Below, one piece after another: positions 1 through 7,668 of a stretch of 64,000 bases of DNA; position 1 is the first letter of the stretch; each line of letters begins with the position of its first letter. A program made the translations under genes and the position numbers. Source of the DNA: Microvirga sp. VF16 (GTDB lineage: Bacteria; Pseudomonadota; Alphaproteobacteria; Rhizobiales; Beijerinckiaceae); the NCBI RefSeq assembly GCF_016864375.1, contig NZ_CP069355.1, forward strand, positions 1,054,001 through 1,118,000, in the 5' to 3' direction. The notes beneath the pieces are model-generated. The model did not search any database. It was not told the DNA's origin and saw nothing but the letters and a program-made list of their open reading frames with translations.

Positions 1-124
1 CGCTGGTCACCTCATCGGCTCATAGGCCTGTATCCTATGATACCTATGGCGAAGAGACGATTGCCGCTGTCGATTCCGATGTTCACGAGGACAATCGCCG
101 CGTGTCCCCCCGTGTGATGCACAA

Positions 125-460
125 CTAATGCGCCGAGCGAGCATCAAGCGGGATCATCTGCACCGCTCGGCCGGATGCGTCGACAATCTCCAGCCGCCAT
201 CCCTGCCACTCGTCTGAATTTGTCGGATCCTGGGCCCGAAGCTCTTCGACGGCCTCCATCGCCGAGAGCACGGCCGTCTGAATACTGGCCGTCTCAATAC
301 CCTCCTGATCGCGGATCATGGTCTCGCCATCAGTGAGATTGAAGTAGTAGCGTGCTAGTCCGGAATGAGCTGGTCCGGGCTCGTTCAAAGAACCAGCCAG
401 CGGGCCGGCTTCGATGAAGCCGTCAGTAGGCCTCGCTTTGCCCTTGGTAAGACTTGTCAC
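125..460 (-). CDS. DUF6894 family small protein
   Basis: The protein is 111 residues if it starts at the GTG at 460. The recognisable part begins near residue 36 with ARYYFNLTDGE and ends with a WRLEIVDASGRAV segment, which is the pattern of the DUF6894 family common in Methylobacteriaceae: an aromatic N-terminal strand, an acidic turn, an Ala/Glu helix and a final strand. Function is unknown. The first 35 residues are atypical, so the start is uncertain. A TnpB element lies just upstream and transcribes the other way. Similar domains occur at 40958, 58074 and 62254 in this window. Confidence 0.6.
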   Translation of the reverse strand: MTSLTKGKARPTDGFIEAGPLAGSLNEPGPAHSGLARYYFNLTDGETMIRDQEGIETASIQTAVLSAMEAVEELRAQDPTNSDEWQGWRLEIVDASGRAVQMIPLDARSAH

Positions 461-577
461 GGGATGAATGCCTTACCAATGATCGCGCGAAAGGCCCCGC
501 TGTTCATGGCGGGGATGGACAGCGCAGGCGTCGCGAGGCGCCTTGCTTTCGTTCCCGGTCCGTTCTACAGCGAGGTC

Positions 578-1789
578 ATGCAACGGCTCCAGGCCTACAC
601 GTTCGCACTGCTGAACCCGACGGGTGCCGATGAGCGGGCCATGCGCCGCTCCTGCGGCTCGCGCCGGTTCGTGTTCAACAAGGGCCTGGCGTTGCAGAAG
701 GAGAGGCACGCCGCGGGGCTGAAGCACCTCTACTACGCTGACCTGTGCAAGCACCTCACGGCCTGGAAGGCCGATCCGGCCACGACCTGGCTGATGGTGG
801 CCGACTCGCAGGTGCTGCAACAGTCCCTCAAGGACCTGTGCCGCGCCTACGACAACTTCTTCAAGGGACGCGCGGAGGTCCCGCGGTTCAAGAGGAAGGG
901 CCACCATGAATCATTCCGCTACCCGCAGCGCTTCAAGCTCGACCAGGCGAACGGCAGGATCTTCCTGCCCAAGATCGGCTGGCTGCGCTACCGCGCCTCG
1001 CGCCCTGTGGAGGGGGACATCTCGCAGGTCACCGTCTCGCACAGGGTCGACAGGTGGTTTGTCGCGATCCAGACTGAGCGAGCGGCGGAACGGCCCGCCC
1101 ATCCATCGACCTCCATGGTCGCGATCGACCTGGGCGTGGCCCGCTTCGTCACGCTCTCGGACGGGTCGTTCGTGGAACCCGTGAACGCGTTCCGCAGGTC
1201 CGAGGCCCAGCTCGCCAAGGCGCAGAGGCGGATGAGCCGCAAGATCAAGCACAGCAGCAACTGGAAGAAGGCCAAGGTGAAGGTCCAGTCCATTCAGGCC
1301 CGCATCGCCCGCATCCGGCAGGATTTCCTGCACCAGACCTCGACGCAGATCAGCAAGAGCCACGCGATTGTGTGCGTCGAGGATTTGAAGGTCAGGAACA
1401 TGACGGCATCGGCGGCGGGGACCGTGGAGCATCCGGGGACCAACGTGCGGGCCAAGGCGGGGCTGGACAAGGCGATCCTCGATCAGGGCTGGGGCATGTT
1501 CGTGCGTCAGCTCGGGTACAAGCTCGAGTGGCGCGGCGGGATGCTGGTCGAGGTCGACCCGCGCAACACCAGCCACCGCTGCCCCGAGTGCGGCCACGTG
1601 GCCGCGGAGAACCGCCGGAGCCAGGCGCGCTTCGCCTGCGTGTCGTGCGGGCACGAGGCGCACGCCGACCATGTCGGCGCGATCAACGTTCTAACGGCGG
1701 GACACGCCCGGCTAGCCTGCGGAGAGACTTCGTCCGAAGGGGCGTCGGCCCAGGAACCCACTGAGGCGAGGTCGCGCCTCGCGGCGTGA
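578..1789 (+). CDS. tnpB: TnpB RNA-guided nuclease (IS200/IS605 family)
   Basis: The protein has 403 residues. The N-terminal helical region contains FVFNKGLALQ. The RuvC-like core has Asp184 (VAIDLGVA), Glu268 (CVEDLK) and Asp364 (ADHVGAIN). A zinc ribbon lies between them, with Cys335/Cys338 and Cys354/Cys357. All expected catalytic residues are present, so it looks active. The ATG at 578 is chosen because the 58-kb copy has a stop codon just upstream of its equivalent start. In TnpB proteins with known activity this enzyme cuts DNA next to a target motif, guided by an RNA from the element's right end. The copies differ at about ten residues, including Gly339 to Asp and Asp269 to Asn. Confidence 0.92.
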   Translation: MQRLQAYTFALLNPTGADERAMRRSCGSRRFVFNKGLALQKERHAAGLKHLYYADLCKHLTAWKADPATTWLMVADSQVLQQSLKDLCRAYDNFFKGRAEVPRFKRKGHHESFRYPQRFKLDQANGRIFLPKIGWLRYRASRPVEGDISQVTVSHRVDRWFVAIQTERAAERPAHPSTSMVAIDLGVARFVTLSDGSFVEPVNAFRRSEAQLAKAQRRMSRKIKHSSNWKKAKVKVQSIQARIARIRQDFLHQTSTQISKSHAIVCVEDLKVRNMTASAAGTVEHPGTNVRAKAGLDKAILDQGWGMFVRQLGYKLEWRGGMLVEVDPRNTSHRCPECGHVAAENRRSQARFACVSCGHEAHADHVGAINVLTAGHARLACGETSSEGASAQEPTEARSRLAA

Positions 1790-1803
1790 CACGCGGCAGG
1801 AAT

Positions 1804-1833
1804 CCCCTCCGTTCACGGAGGGGAGGATGTCAA
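1804..1833 (+). ncRNA. Right-end hairpin, likely 3' part of the TnpB guide RNA
   Basis: CCCCTCC and GGAGGGG form a stem around TTCAC immediately after the tnpB stop, followed by GAGGATGTCAA to the element end. The copy at 58377 carries the same hairpin. In TnpB systems the guide RNA overlaps the 3' end of tnpB and runs through the right end into the flank. Only the hairpin is seen here; transcription is inferred. Confidence 0.5.
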
Positions 1834-2246
1834 TGAATGGCCGACAATGATAGAGGGGCAATATCCACCCAGCCGGTGCAGGTTGGGATCTCAGGGACAA
1901 GGAAGACGCGGCTTCCGTCGGTCCGCTGAACCCGGCAGGGATAGGCTCGCTTATCTCCTGGAGGGCGGTACAAAACCATGCTCCCAACAGCGACCTTCTC
2001 GTGCGAAGCAAGATCAAGGTTAGCCTGAAGGTCCTGGCTAACCTGCTCGATGTCGATCGGATCAGGAGAGTTCGCATGCTTGGCTGCCCTGAGGCGCTCA
2101 AGAGCAGCAAGGGCGACGCGCGCTCGGTTTCGGTAACGATCCATGACCAGCTTCAGAGGACCGCGCTCCTCACCTGAGTGCCAGGAGAGCCCACCCGCTT
2201 TGGCCAATTCGGCCGCCGCAGCCTCTCCTTCATTGTCAGTCATCAT
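1830..2246 (-). CDS. Hypothetical protein, 3' end overlapped by TnpB element
   Basis: The protein has 138 residues and no domain I recognise. The first half is Ala/Glu/Arg-rich and helical (for example RARVALAALERLRAAK). The second half is strand-rich (VAVGSMVLYRPPGDKRAYPCRV), which could be a small beta-barrel. The stop codon TGA is formed by bases 1830-1832, which belong to the right end of the TnpB element. Removing the element would give Gln-stop in place of His-stop, so the insertion left the protein almost unchanged. The gene is convergent with tnpB. Confidence 0.55.
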   Translation of the reverse strand: MMTDNEGEAAAAELAKAGGLSWHSGEERGPLKLVMDRYRNRARVALAALERLRAAKHANSPDPIDIEQVSQDLQANLDLASHEKVAVGSMVLYRPPGDKRAYPCRVQRTDGSRVFLVPEIPTCTGWVDIAPLSLSAIH

Positions 2247-2628
2247 CGGTCCTTCCCAAACCTAACGAGAGTTCGTGTCTGCTAGAATACCGAGGATAGA
2301 AGGAACGCAGGTGCGGGACACTCTGCCGTCAGACCCTTACATTGTTGGCTGCCACGGCTGAAGGGTGAGGGGCCGGGACGGTCACCTCGAGTGACAAGCC
2401 TCGCCTGTTCCACAAGCTGGTCACCTGACGAACTGCATAAACCTGCCCAACCCTCTGATTAAGAACTGGATCTGATGCTGTCTGGAGAAAGCAGTAGCAC
2501 AGAATATATTCTGAAGTCCACCGGATTCACGAAGAGTTCCGATGAAAAGCAACGTGTGCTCCTGGTGTTGACGTCATGCACGCAAGCTCATAGGTCATCA
2601 TTTTTCAAGGTCATAGCCAGCATATAAG
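2247..2628. other. Intergenic, no gene seen
   Basis: About 380 bases between two divergent hypothetical genes, lower in GC than the surroundings. No coding frame, clear hairpin or promoter could be supported. Confidence 0.5.
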
Positions 2629-3288
2629 ATGAAGCGAAATTCAAAGCCTTTCTCCGTTGAGATCAAGAAGTCCCGTGTGCAAGGTCAGCGTAGCCATCTT
2701 CCGCCAGGGCGTTCGTTCGCAACCGTTCCAGATGAGCCTACGAGGGTCCTCCAGAAGAAAGAACCTCACGTTGCCGCTGACCCTGTGGTGGTCCCTCGCA
2801 TTCTGCCGAGCATCCTTGCGCCCGTACCAAACGCTTCTGAGCCCGTTCAGTCTGTTCGCCGCAAACGCTCTTCAGCGGAGGCTCATCAGGGACAGATCGA
2901 GTTCGATCTGATGGCCACAGCCTCTGAGAATGTGAAGGACGCGCACGCGCGAGCGCTGGAACCCGCGGGTGCCATGACGCTGACTGAGGTTACTCCTGTC
3001 GCTGAAGAGGACGCAGCGCCCGTCCATGACGTTCAGCCGGCACGGGGTGCAAGTGTGAAGGCCAATTCGCGGAAGCCTCGGAAGAAGAGTTCCGGAGCCG
3101 TTGAACCGATGATGACGTCCAGCCCCACCCCAGGAGCAGAGCGCATACCAGAGGCCGAGATGCTTTGGCCACCGGTGGTGACATCGTCGCAGACGGTCGA
3201 GCTTAGGCTGATCAAGCGTCTGGCTGAGGCTGCGCAACTTCCAAGACACGAGCGTTGGAAGCGGCGCCTCCATCCGACTGCTTGGTGA
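2629..3288 (+). CDS. Hypothetical protein, low complexity
   Basis: The protein has 219 residues. The N-terminus KRNSKPFSVEIKKSR is a basic motif I have seen in small rhizobial proteins of unknown role. The rest is rich in Pro, Ala, Ser and Glu and probably disordered, with one basic patch (SRKPRKKSSG, about residue 147) and a C-terminal helical stretch (VELRLIKRLAEAAQL). It ends 68 bases before the remnant of the GGDEF gene, which runs toward it. No function is proposed. Codon use is compatible with a real gene but the evidence is modest. Confidence 0.5.
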   Translation: MKRNSKPFSVEIKKSRVQGQRSHLPPGRSFATVPDEPTRVLQKKEPHVAADPVVVPRILPSILAPVPNASEPVQSVRRKRSSAEAHQGQIEFDLMATASENVKDAHARALEPAGAMTLTEVTPVAEEDAAPVHDVQPARGASVKANSRKPRKKSSGAVEPMMTSSPTPGAERIPEAEMLWPPVVTSSQTVELRLIKRLAEAAQLPRHERWKRRLHPTAW

Positions 3289-3517
3289 GGCTACCAGCAC
3301 AAGAGGCAAGTTGGCGTGGCCGCTGATTCCACAACATAGCAGCTGCTTCGGACTGTCTACCTCACTCTCGTGCAGTTGCGACCATCTGCTTTAGCCGCAT
3401 ACAAGGCGCGATCCGCGCGTTGCAGAATGGAGTTCCTGTTGTCCTGGGGCAGGGCTTCCGTGAGACCGGCGCTGAACGTGTAGGCAAGGTCAACAGTATC
3501 CTCTCCACTGCGGACTA

Positions 3518-4572
3518 GAGCAGCGGCGGTTCTGATTGAATCGGAGGCTATGCGCCGTGGCGGCTTCGTGATTCACTTGTCTCGGCCCTCTTGGGAGGAG
3601 ATGAGCGATGACCAAGTCCTACTCGCTGGATCTGCGGCAACGGGTGGTGCGCTTCGTCGAGGCGGGGCATTCCTGCCATGAGGCAGCGCGCCACTTCGAG
3701 GTCTCGGTCGCCTTCGTGGTCCGACTGATGGCGGCGTATCGGGCCACCGGCAGCCTGGCGCCCAAGCCGGAGGGCGGCTGGCGCTACTCCAAGCTCGACC
3801 CGCATCGCGACTTCCTCATCCGCCGCGTGACCGAGAAGGGCGACATCACCATGCCGCAACTCGCCGCAGAACTGGCGGCCCTCGGCACGAAGGTCACGCC
3901 CGCTTCGATCTCGCACTGGTTCCGCCGCAACGGCTACCGCTTCAAAAAAAACGCTGCGGGCCAGCGAACAAGGACGCGCCGACGTGCGGCAAGCGCGCGA
4001 GCACTGGCACACCAAGCGCCAGCCGCGCATGCGCCAAGAGCCGCACCGGCTGGTGTTTCTCGATGAGACCGGCACATCCACCAAGATGACCCGGTTGCGT
4101 GGCCGCTGTCTGAAAGGGCAGCGCCTATATGCCAAGGCGCCGTTCGGGCACTGGCTGACCCAAACCTTCGTGGCGGGGCTGCGCTACTGTGGTCTGACGG
4201 CCCCTTGGGTGATTGATGGGCCGATGACCCGGCCGATCTTTGAGACTTATGTGGAGACCCAACTCGCCCCGACCTTGTCCAAGGGCGACGTGGTGATCCT
4301 CGACAACCTGTCGGCACACAAGAGTGAGAGGGCAGCAGACTGCCTGAAGCAACGCGGCGCCTGGTTCCTGTTTCTGCCCCCGTACAGTCCGGATTTGAAC
4401 CCGATTGAGCAACTCTTCGCCAAGATCAAGGCGCACCTGCGCAAGGCCGAAGCCCGCACCTTTGACGCGCTCTGGCGGGCCATCGGCGACATCTGCGATG
4501 GGGTCGAGGCTGAGGAATGCCGCAACTACTTCACCGCGGCCGGATATGGATTCGTCTGAACCGCCGTTGCTC
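3518..4572 (+). mobile_element. IS630 family element (TA target) inside GGDEF gene
   Basis: The terminal inverted repeats are GAGCAGCGGCGGTTCTGA at the left and GAGCAACGGCGGTTCAGA at the right (read inward). They are flanked by TA at 3516-3517 and 4573-4574, the standard IS630/Tc1 target duplication. Length is 1055 bp. Removing the element and one TA restores the reading frame of the interrupted GGDEF gene, which confirms the boundaries. Confidence 0.92.
3608..4559 (+). CDS. IS630 transposase, two overlapping frames
   Basis: The first frame (3608-4066) carries the paired helix-turn-helix (SLDLRQRVVRFVEAGHS; VSVAFVVRLMAAYRATG). The second frame (ending 4559) carries the DDE catalytic core: Asp in VFLDETGTS, Asp in VILDNLSAHKS, and Glu in SPDLNPIEQLF. 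The frames are joined by a run of eight A at 3944-3951, where loss of one base or transcriptional slippage gives a full-length fusion, as known for several IS630 elements. The start has a purine-rich site (GGGAGGAG) upstream. Both halves are intact, so the element is probably functional. Confidence 0.9.
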
Positions 4573-5456
4573 TAGCGGGAAATCTGTCCTGAGATGGCGC
4601 AAGGTTCGGACAGCGGCCTCAAGGCTGACAGACGGTAGCAAGAGCAGAAACTCTTCGCCACCGGTTCGACCAATAGAGGTTTCAGGGTCCAGTCTCTCAC
4701 GGCATACCGCTGAAAAGTGCTGCAGCACCGCATCGCCGACTTCGTGGCCATAGCGGTCATTGATCGACTTGAACCAGTCGATGTCGATCAGCGCTGCACA
4801 CAGGCTGGAGCCTTCGTGCTTGTGGTCTCTGAGACGCTCGTCAAGGATCTCAAGAATATAGCGGCGGTTCGGCAGACCGGTGAGCACATCGGTCCTGGAG
4901 GCCAAGAGCGCCGCGTCATGCGCCTGTCGCAGAGACCTTTCATCGTGTTTGAGAGCCGTGATGTCAGCCCCACCGTGAGCAACCAGCCATTCGGCAGGAT
5001 GGTATGATCCATCCAGAACCAGCAGCCATTGACGAGGTCGGTCTGGAATGACTTGCGCACGACCATCCGGCGACGGGCGAGGGTCCTGGCGATGAAAGCC
5101 TCCACATCCCCATCATCAATCCTTACCCCACATCCGTGCGCGTGAGCGTAGCGTAGGATCTCGGGGAACGTGAACCGGCCCTGGTCATCGCCCAGGAACA
5201 TGTCCTGGTAGGTCCTGTTCGCATACCGAAGCCGATCTTCGGCATCATAGAGGCAAATCGCCTGTCCGCTTTCGGTCAGTGTCTCCACCAGATGGCGAAG
5301 CGTTTCGTCGTTCGGATCAGCTACAAACCCAGGCATGCCATCAACCGTTACAGACTTGGATCAGATCCATATCCGCTCATGGGTACTCGTCTATCCGTAG
5401 ACACCCTCATGCCAGCAGGTCCGAGGGCCGTCGTTCACGTGTCATTTAATGCAAAA

Positions 5457-5494
5457 GGCCGCGTCTGGTTCTTATGATGAACCAAGACGCGGCC
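5457..5494 (-). terminator. Strong hairpin followed by T-run on minus strand
   Basis: GGCCGCGTCTGGTTC pairs with GAACCAAGACGCGGCC around a 7-base loop, with one bulged A. On the minus strand the stem is followed by TTTT (5456-5453). It lies about 120 bases upstream of the GGDEF start, so it would end transcription coming from 5.5 kb or beyond, where no coding gene is seen. Confidence 0.6.
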
Positions 5495-5523
5495 CCGGCC
5501 CGCAGTTGCCCCTACGGGAAGCT

Positions 5524-5540
5524 GTTAACCTAAGGTTAAC
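5524..5540. promoter_or_regulatory. CtrA-type palindrome TTAA-N7-TTAA
   Basis: GTTAACC-TAA-GGTTAAC is a perfect inverted repeat. It contains TTAA-CCTAAGG-TTAA, which matches the alphaproteobacterial CtrA consensus TTAA-N7-TTAA. It sits about 190 bases upstream of the broken GGDEF gene, a kind of gene often under cell-cycle control. The match is by motif only. Confidence 0.45.
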
Positions 5541-6018
5541 CTTGGCGGGAATACGGCCCAGCTTCGAAGATTATGGGGTCGTTCTGTGGAAGCGCACGGT
5601 CCAATTGGCGTTGCTGACGCTCTGGTCCTGATTGGCTCCGGACCGGATGCGCTGAAGCGCTTCAAACGGGCGCTTTTCCTTTTGTCCACGATGCGTCGTA
5701 TCCGAGCGCATAGTCGGCCAACGACCCAAATGCGGCCCAGAATAGAGTTCTGATCCTCTCAGGCGCGTTGTTTTTGGCCTGGATCTTGATGCGAGCGCCG
5801 TACTCTTCCGCTGGCAGCTTTAGAAATTTCAACTCTGCGCGTCAGAAAATAGAGAATGTTCATGCATTGAGTTTAGCTGCAGAAGCATATATTTCTAAAT
5901 TTCGTTTGAAGCGATGAGATTGCTGGAACGATCTCTGCTCGCGGTTATAATACCCAAAGTGCAGGGCTAATTGACTTTCAGAAATATGGTACGTTGTCAT
6001 TCGCGTTCATCGCGCAAG
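5541..6018. other. Intergenic, no confident gene
   Basis: A short stem, GCGCTGAAGCGC followed by GGGCGCTTTT, lies at about 5650-5680. From about 5830 the sequence becomes AT-rich, consistent with a promoter region for the small ORF at 6019. Nothing else could be supported. Confidence 0.4.
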
Positions 6019-6126
6019 ATGATTTTTGGTATCCTTCTTTTCTGGCTCATCGTCGGAGCGGCTGTCGCAGGCAGGATCGCTTATTTCGATCAGATTTCCG
6101 CGCCTGCAACGGCAGAGCCGTTCTGA
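6019..6126 (+). CDS. Small single-span membrane protein (35 aa)
   Basis: The reading frame MIFGILLFWLIVGAAVAGRI continues AYFDQISAPATAEPF-stop. It has one hydrophobic helix of about 17 residues followed by a short polar tail, typical of small bacterial membrane proteins. An in-frame ATG at 5986 would add eleven polar residues. It is preceded by an AT-rich stretch and ends 19 bases before the convergent cysG stop. Role unknown. A protein this short could arise by chance, but the amphipathic layout favours a real product. Confidence 0.4.
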   Translation: MIFGILLFWLIVGAAVAGRIAYFDQISAPATAEPF

Positions 6127-6144
6127 AGGAAGCTTCAATCCTTC

Positions 6145-7668
6145 TCAATGATCCAGCAGAGCGGGGGCAGCCTGCTCATTCTTTGGCACGACCTGATCTG
6201 CCTCATTGAGAGCGTTGATTGCGCGGTTCTTTTGATGCGCAACTTCGCATGCAGTGCCAACGGATGCTCCGATCGCAATGATCAATGGTCCATCTTCAGG
6301 CAGCCGAACGCCACGTGCAACATTGCCGATGGTTGTATGCGAGCTCTTCTGATCGTCCCTCGAAACATTGCTGAGAGCGACGACCGGCGTCTCGGGAGGC
6401 AGGCCATTCTCAATCAGGCGCGTCGCCAGCTTGGATGCCGTGCGCCGGCCCATGTAGATCACCGTCGTTGCCTGCGGATCGGCCAAAGCGCCGATATTCA
6501 AGTTTTCCGGAAGACCGCCATGCCGGTCATGAGCGGTGACGAACTGGACCCGTTGGGCATGATCGCGGTGGGTCAGCGAGGCATTGAGCGAGGCAGCCGC
6601 GGCGCTTGCGGTCGTGATGCCAGGAACGATGCGAACTGGAACACCGGCGTCGCGGCAGGCAGCGACTTCCTCGCCGGTGCGACCGAAGATGGCCGGATCC
6701 CCACCTTTGAGGCGAACGACACGTTCACCCGCAAGCGCCAGATCGACAATCAAGGCATTGATGTCGTCCTGGCGGCAGGATGCGCCATGGCCCTCCTTGC
6801 CGACATGGACCCGGCGGGCCTCTCGCCGGGCCAACTCGAGAATGCCAGGCGTGACAAGGCGATCATAGACGATCACATCGGCCGCCTGAAGTTCGCGCAT
6901 CGCTTTCAGCGTCAGAAGTTCCGGATCCCCGGGACCCGCGCCGACAATGACGACCTCGCCGAGCGCCCGCCTCTCCAAAGCGTCTTCACGAGCCTCATGC
7001 GCGAGTTGATCCAGAGAGCCGTTCAATCCACGCTCGTGGGTTCTGTTCGCGAATGCGGCATCCACGAACTGTTCCCAGAACCTGCGCCGACCTTGTTTTG
7101 AGGGCACAATGCCCCGCAGGCGCTCCCGGAAGCCTTTGGCAGCCTGAGCCCAAGCACCGAGGGGGGACGGAAGGACTGCTTCGATCCGCCGGCGAATAGC
7201 CTGGCCCAGAATAGGAGAGGCTCCGTCGGTCGATATGGATACGATGACGGGAGCGCGATTGACGATGGTGCCAAACTGGAAATCACAGAAGGTAGGCTGA
7301 TCGACGATGTTGACGAGGGCACCGTGCTGGCGTGCCGTGTCGGCAAAGACTGCGGCTTCCTGCCGATCCTCGATAGCCGCGACGACAATTGAGATCCCAA
7401 CGAGGTCGGATTTTCGCCAGGGCCGGTGGAGCAGGGTGAGCCGCTCCGGGTCGCTCTGGACGAGAGCGAGCAGTTCAGGCGAGGGATCCTCGGCAAGGAT
7501 TTTGACCGTGCCGCCGGCGGCCGCGAGAAGTTCGGCTTTCCAGGCGATCCCGTCGGATCCGCCCACGACGAGGATCGAGCGCCCGGCGAGGTCGACGAAG
7601 ACCGGCAGCTTCGGCAGGGCGTTGAGGCGCGCCGGGCGCCGATCCTCAGGCCGAAGGAGCGCATTCAT
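6145..7668 (-). CDS. cysG: Siroheme synthase CysG
   Basis: This 507-residue protein has two parts. The N-terminal precorrin-2 dehydrogenase/ferrochelatase domain (about residues 20-220) carries SILVVGGSDGIAWKAELL and FADTARQHGALVNIVD. The C-terminal uroporphyrinogen-III methyltransferase (about residue 238 onward) carries VVIVGAGPGDPELLTLKA, VRLKGGDPAIFGR, VPGITTASAAAA and YMGRRTASKLA. It makes siroheme, the cofactor of sulfite reductase, from uroporphyrinogen III in the cytoplasm. Its ATG overlaps the cysI stop by 4 bases, so the two are translationally coupled as the last gene of cysJ-cysI-cysG. It is about 50 residues longer than E. coli CysG, mostly in the inter-domain linker and C-terminal tail. 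Confidence 0.95.
   Translation of the reverse strand: MNALLRPEDRRPARLNALPKLPVFVDLAGRSILVVGGSDGIAWKAELLAAAGGTVKILAEDPSPELLALVQSDPERLTLLHRPWRKSDLVGISIVVAAIEDRQEAAVFADTARQHGALVNIVDQPTFCDFQFGTIVNRAPVIVSISTDGASPILGQAIRRRIEAVLPSPLGAWAQAAKGFRERLRGIVPSKQGRRRFWEQFVDAAFANRTHERGLNGSLDQLAHEAREDALERRALGEVVIVGAGPGDPELLTLKAMRELQAADVIVYDRLVTPGILELARREARRVHVGKEGHGASCRQDDINALIVDLALAGERVVRLKGGDPAIFGRTGEEVAACRDAGVPVRIVPGITTASAAAASLNASLTHRDHAQRVQFVTAHDRHGGLPENLNIGALADPQATTVIYMGRRTASKLATRLIENGLPPETPVVALSNVSRDDQKSSHTTIGNVARGVRLPEDGPLIIAIGASVGTACEVAHQKNRAINALNEADQVVPKNEQAAPALLDH

Larger units (their letters stand above)
477..1833 (+). mobile_element. TnpB-only IS200/IS605-type element, copy 1
   Basis: The boundaries come from comparison with a near-identical copy at 58377-59733. 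The left flank reads TTAC (473-476) and the element ends in TCAA (1830-1833). These are the same tetranucleotides that IS608 uses at its left and right cleavage sites. There is no target duplication and no tnpA, so it would need a TnpA supplied elsewhere. A 20-base inverted repeat sits just inside the right end. If TnpB works as in ISDra2, the guide would be read from the flank starting at 1834. Confidence 0.8.
3357..5336 (-). pseudogene. PAS-GGDEF diguanylate cyclase, split by IS630 and frameshifted
   Basis: The N-terminal part (5336 to about 4970) reads as a PAS-like sensor (AICLYDAEDRLRYANRTYQDMF). A missing G in a G-run near 4971-4974 shifts the frame. In the next frame come ADITALKHDERS, then TDVLTGLPNRR and the GGDEF active-site variant RTGGEEF. 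The sequence is interrupted after DFPL by IS630 (3518-4572) and resumes exactly in frame as VRSGEDTVDLAYTFSAGL, ending ADGRNCTRVR-stop at 3357. The ancestral protein would have made cyclic di-GMP. With both lesions it cannot be made as one chain. The single-base loss could be a sequencing error; the IS insertion cannot. Confidence 0.85.

Noticed and set aside
365..577. In-frame extension upstream of TnpB copy 1
   Set aside because: The second copy has a stop just before the equivalent ATG, and the extension crosses the element's left end.
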